From: Streptomyces puniciscabiei
Lineage (GTDB): Bacteria; Actinomycetota; Actinomycetes; Streptomycetales; Streptomycetaceae
Length of the DNA stretch: 64,000 nucleotides
Direction of reading: 5' to 3'
Assembly (NCBI RefSeq): GCF_006715785.1
Contig: NZ_VFNX01000001.1
Span: forward strand, 186,001 to 250,000
Below the pieces are notes generated by a model. The model was given only the letters and a program-made list of their open reading frames with translations. It did not search any database and was not told where the DNA came from. The position numbers and the translations under genes were made by a program. Each line of letters starts with the position of its first letter. Position 1 is the first letter of the stretch. Shown piece after piece: positions 61,533-64,000 of the stretch.

Positions 61533-63020
61533 ATGCGCAGCTGGGGGACGCTCACGGCCGTGTGCCTGGGCACGTTCATGTTGCTGCTGGACGTGACGAT
61601 CGTGGTGGTGGCGCTGCCGGACATGGCCGCTTCGCTGCACGCGTCGCTGGGCGACCTGCAGTGGGTGGTGGACGGGTACGCGCTCGCGCTGGCCGCGCTG
61701 CTGCTCGGGGCGGGGGCCGCCGCCGACATTCTCGGGCGGCGCAGGGTGCACGTGGCGGGCGTGGTGGTGTTCGCGGCGGCCTCGCTGCTGTGCGGGCTCT
61801 CCACGGGGCCGGTCGTGCTGGTGGCCGCGCGGGCACTGCAGGGGGTGGGCGCGGCGGCGATGTTCGCGACGACGCTGCCGTTGCTGGGCTCGGTCTACCA
61901 GGGCAGGCAGCGGTCGGCGGCGCTCGGCGTCTGGGGCGCGGTGAGCGGCGGCGCGGCGGCGGTCGGCCCGGTGCTGGGCGGTCTGCTCACCGAGGGGCCC
62001 GGCTGGCGCTGGATCTTCTTCGTGAACCTGCCCGTCAGCGTCGTCGAGGTGTTGCTGACCCTGCGGGCGGTGCCGGAGTCGCGGGGGCCGCGGGGGATGC
62101 GCGTGGACTGGGCGGGCATGGCCGCGTTCGCCGGCTTCGGGGGCGGTGCGACGTACGCGGTGGTGCGGGCCGGCGAGGACGGCTGGACGGCGCCGGCGGC
62201 GCTCGTGGCGTTCGGGTGCGCGGCGCTGGCGCTGGTGGTGTTCGTGGTGGTGGAGCGGCGCACCGCGCATCCCCTTCTGGACCTGTCGCTGCTGCGGCGG
62301 CCCGCGTTCGTCGGGGTGATGCTGGGGGCGTTCGCGTTCAACGGGGCGGCGTTCGGGGTGACGCCGTACCTGTCGATCTGGATGCAGACGCTGCTGGACA
62401 TGTCGCCGGTGCGCGGCGGGCTCACCCTGCTGCCGATGACGGTCGCGGCGATGCTCGTCGCCGTGCTGGTGGGCCGGCTGCTGCACGGGGTGCCGGCACG
62501 GCTCACCATCGGCGGCGGTCTGTTGCTGATCGGCACCGGGACCCTGTGCCAGGCCGTCCTGGACGCGGCTGCCTCCTGGACGGTGCTGGTGCCCGGGTTC
62601 GTGCTGGTCGGCGTCGGCACCGGGTTCGTCGGCCCGACGGTCGCCGGGGCCGCGCTGGCCTCGGTGCCGCCGGAGCGGGCCGGGATGGCGGGCGGCGCGG
62701 TGAACACCGTCCGGCAGCTCGGGTACGCGCTCGGCGTGGCCGTCCTCGGCACCGTGCTCACCTCCCGGATGACCGGCATGCTGCCGGCCGGCGCGGCCCA
62801 CGGGCTGGCCGGAGGTGGAGCCGGTGCGCTGCGCGGCTCCTTCCCGGAGCACACCTTGCGCGCCGCGTACGCCTCCGGCCTGAACGGCGCGCTGGTGGTG
62901 GCGGGGCTCGCGGGCACGGTCGCGGGCGCGCTGGTGCTGCTGCTGGTGCGGGCGGACCGGCCCGCGCGGCGCACGGCGTCCGGGGCGGAGGCGGAGAAGG
63001 CGGTGGCGGCGCACCACTGA
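61533..63020 (+). CDS. MFS drug exporter, DHA2 (14-helix) family
   Basis: 495 residues. Motif A/D1-type LLDVTIVVVALPDMAASL in helix 1, QWVVDGYALALAALLLGAGAAADILGRRRVHV, motif C GAVSGGAAAVGPVLGGLLTEGPGWRWIFFVNLPV, and about fourteen helices overall. Proton-driven efflux of toxic or antibiotic compounds. ATG with GTGGAAGAG upstream; divergent from the AsnC-type regulator. Confidence 0.92.
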   Translation: MRSWGTLTAVCLGTFMLLLDVTIVVVALPDMAASLHASLGDLQWVVDGYALALAALLLGAGAAADILGRRRVHVAGVVVFAAASLLCGLSTGPVVLVAARALQGVGAAAMFATTLPLLGSVYQGRQRSAALGVWGAVSGGAAAVGPVLGGLLTEGPGWRWIFFVNLPVSVVEVLLTLRAVPESRGPRGMRVDWAGMAAFAGFGGGATYAVVRAGEDGWTAPAALVAFGCAALALVVFVVVERRTAHPLLDLSLLRRPAFVGVMLGAFAFNGAAFGVTPYLSIWMQTLLDMSPVRGGLTLLPMTVAAMLVAVLVGRLLHGVPARLTIGGGLLLIGTGTLCQAVLDAAASWTVLVPGFVLVGVGTGFVGPTVAGAALASVPPERAGMAGGAVNTVRQLGYALGVAVLGTVLTSRMTGMLPAGAAHGLAGGGAGALRGSFPEHTLRAAYASGLNGALVVAGLAGTVAGALVLLLVRADRPARRTASGAEAEKAVAAHH

Positions 63021-63376
63021 CCACGACGTACGGCGGTGAGGGCGGTCCGGGAGCTGTTCCTGGGCCGCCCTCGCGGCCGTATCTCTGCGGGCCGGGCCGC
63101 TGCCGGGCCACGCCCGATATGCGAGGATCGGTGCAGTGTGCGCCGTAATCGCCGCGTACAGATTCGGTGGAGATTACGGCACCGAAACTTACTGACCCGT
63201 CAGTATTGTGTCCGGCCCTTCCCCATGTGCGGGCATTTTCCGATCACCGCCCGGGTGAAACGTGAGCTTTGCTCGGTTTCCGACCCCCTCCCGCCCGGTG
63301 ACGGCGTGGGGTAGCTTTCACGGCGCTGTGCCGCGTATCACGGCGTGACCAAGCAGTGAGGACCGGGGAGCGAGGA
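63021..63376. promoter_or_regulatory. Intergenic region with TACTGAC-CC-GTCAGTA palindrome
   Basis: 356 bp between the exporter and the acyl-CoA ligase. Contains a perfect 7-bp-arm palindrome at 63,190-63,205. Such TACTGAC/GTCAGTA sites are typical of TetR-type fatty-acid regulators. No gene is supported in this gap. Confidence 0.6.
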
Positions 63377-64000
63377 TTGCGCGAGTTCACCAACCCGCCG
63401 CTCACATCGGCACCGCCGGTGGGCGGTCTGGCCGACGCGGTCTTCGAGCATGCCCGGACGGACCCCACGCACGTCGCCCTCGGCCGCAAGGACGCCTCCG
63501 GGCAGTGGCGCGAGGTGACCTCCGCCGAGTTCCGCGACGAGGTCCTGGCCCTCGCCAAGGGCCTGCTCGCGCGCGGCATCCGCTTCGGCGACCGCGTCGC
63601 CATCATGTCCCGCACCCGCTACGAGTGGACCCTGTTCGACTTCGCGCTGTGGTCGATCGGCGCCCAGGTGGTGCCGGTCTACCCGACGTCCTCGGCCGAG
63701 CAGTGCTTCTGGATGCTGTACGACGCCGAGGTGTCCGCGGCGATCGTGGAGCACGAGGACCACGCGATGACCATCGCCACCGTCATCGACCGCCTCCCGC
63801 AGCTGCGGCAGCTGTGGCAGCTGGACTCCGGCTGTGTTCAGGAGCTGTACGACGCCGGGGCGCACCTGGACGACGAGCTGGTGCACCGGCACCGTCAGGC
63901 GGTCACCCCGGATTCGGTCGCCACGATCATCTACACCTCGGGCACCACCGGCCGCCCCAAGGGCTGTGTCCTCTCGCACGCCAACTTCATGTACGAGGCG
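63377..64000 (+). CDS. Long-chain acyl-CoA synthetase/AMP-dependent ligase, N-terminal part
   Basis: 208 residues visible, open at the window end. N-terminus LREFTNPPLTSAPPVGGLADAVFEHARTDPTHVALGRK; RFGDRVAIMSRTRYEWTLFDFALWSIGAQVVPVYPTSS; ATP-binding P-loop IIYTSGTTGRPKGCVLSHANF at ~residue 186. Activates fatty acids to acyl-CoA through an acyl-adenylate. The TTG at 63,377 follows GGGGAGCGAGG and starts where homologues begin; an in-frame GTG at 63,356 is possible. A palindrome 170 bp upstream suggests TetR-type control. Confidence 0.92.
   Translation, partial: MREFTNPPLTSAPPVGGLADAVFEHARTDPTHVALGRKDASGQWREVTSAEFRDEVLALAKGLLARGIRFGDRVAIMSRTRYEWTLFDFALWSIGAQVVPVYPTSSAEQCFWMLYDAEVSAAIVEHEDHAMTIATVIDRLPQLRQLWQLDSGCVQELYDAGAHLDDELVHRHRQAVTPDSVATIIYTSGTTGRPKGCVLSHANFMYEA

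Overview
High-GC actinobacterial chromosome, almost certainly Streptomyces. Evidence: very GC-rich third codon positions, many GTG starts and GTGA/ATGA stop-start overlaps, SpoIIE-type PP2C phosphatases, a GAF-ANTAR regulator, IS1182/IS481-type elements and a natural-product cluster. The species cannot be named from this window.

Layout. 1-8,900 is an accessory patchwork: an IS481-type transposase tail, a chimeric ORF joining a nitric oxide synthase fragment to a SpoIIE phosphatase, a photolyase, a second phosphatase, a GAF-ANTAR protein, a TetR/membrane-protein pair with a perfect palindromic operator, and a decayed IS1182 transposase. 8,899-16,174 (minus strand) is a tightly coupled nine-gene operon: P450, O-methyltransferase, AurF-type di-iron N-oxygenase, two dCTP-deaminase-like proteins, GT4 glycosyltransferase, HAD phosphatase, CutC and HIT protein. 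16,460-17,155 is an orphan LuxR-type regulator with a degenerate receiver.

17,207-36,909 is the most interesting region: a TOMM/azole RiPP cluster. A 46-residue precursor (34,128-34,268) ends in the Cys/Ser/Trp core CSCCCSWCGC. It lies with a Cys-decarboxylase-like (HFCD) flavoprotein, a GT1 glycosyltransferase and an NAD-dependent SDR on the plus strand. The divergent minus-strand operons carry two GT1 glycosyltransferases that share an almost identical C-terminal half, a second P450, a DrrAB-type ABC exporter, rmlA, an internally deleted rmlB and another GT1. They also carry the azole machinery: a ThiF-like maturation protein, a YcaO cyclodehydratase and two SagB-type dehydrogenases, plus an FAD oxidoreductase. 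No LanB/LanC or pyridine synthase is present, so this is not a thiopeptide or lanthipeptide cluster. I infer a glycosylated polythiazole with a decarboxylated C-terminus, and I cannot match it to a described compound.

37,400-39,250 is mobile-element debris at a tRNA-Leu(GAG) gene: an IS5-type remnant, an IS481-like element with about 28-bp inverted repeats, and the C-terminus of a serine recombinase running into the tRNA. 39,427-54,133 looks like an oxalate/formate (C1) region: aldehyde dehydrogenase, sucD, a truncated sucC next to four 32-bp tandem repeats, LtrA, a FadR-type GntR regulator, a KAS III-like protein, an OFA-family antiporter with a 42-residue small partner, a ketopantoate-reductase-like gene, an NAD-type formate dehydrogenase whose large subunit is split and permuted across the operon, and fdhD. 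54,347-64,000 holds ordinary chromosomal genes: isochorismatase-like hydrolase, MarR/alcohol dehydrogenase pair, secreted sialidase, BASS-type transporter with LysR, AsnC regulator with a DHA2 exporter, and the start of a long-chain acyl-CoA ligase.

Several otherwise intact genes carry single small indels in short repeats (near 1,385, 5,150, 29,415, 52,597 and 55,690). Base-calling errors are as likely as real mutations.
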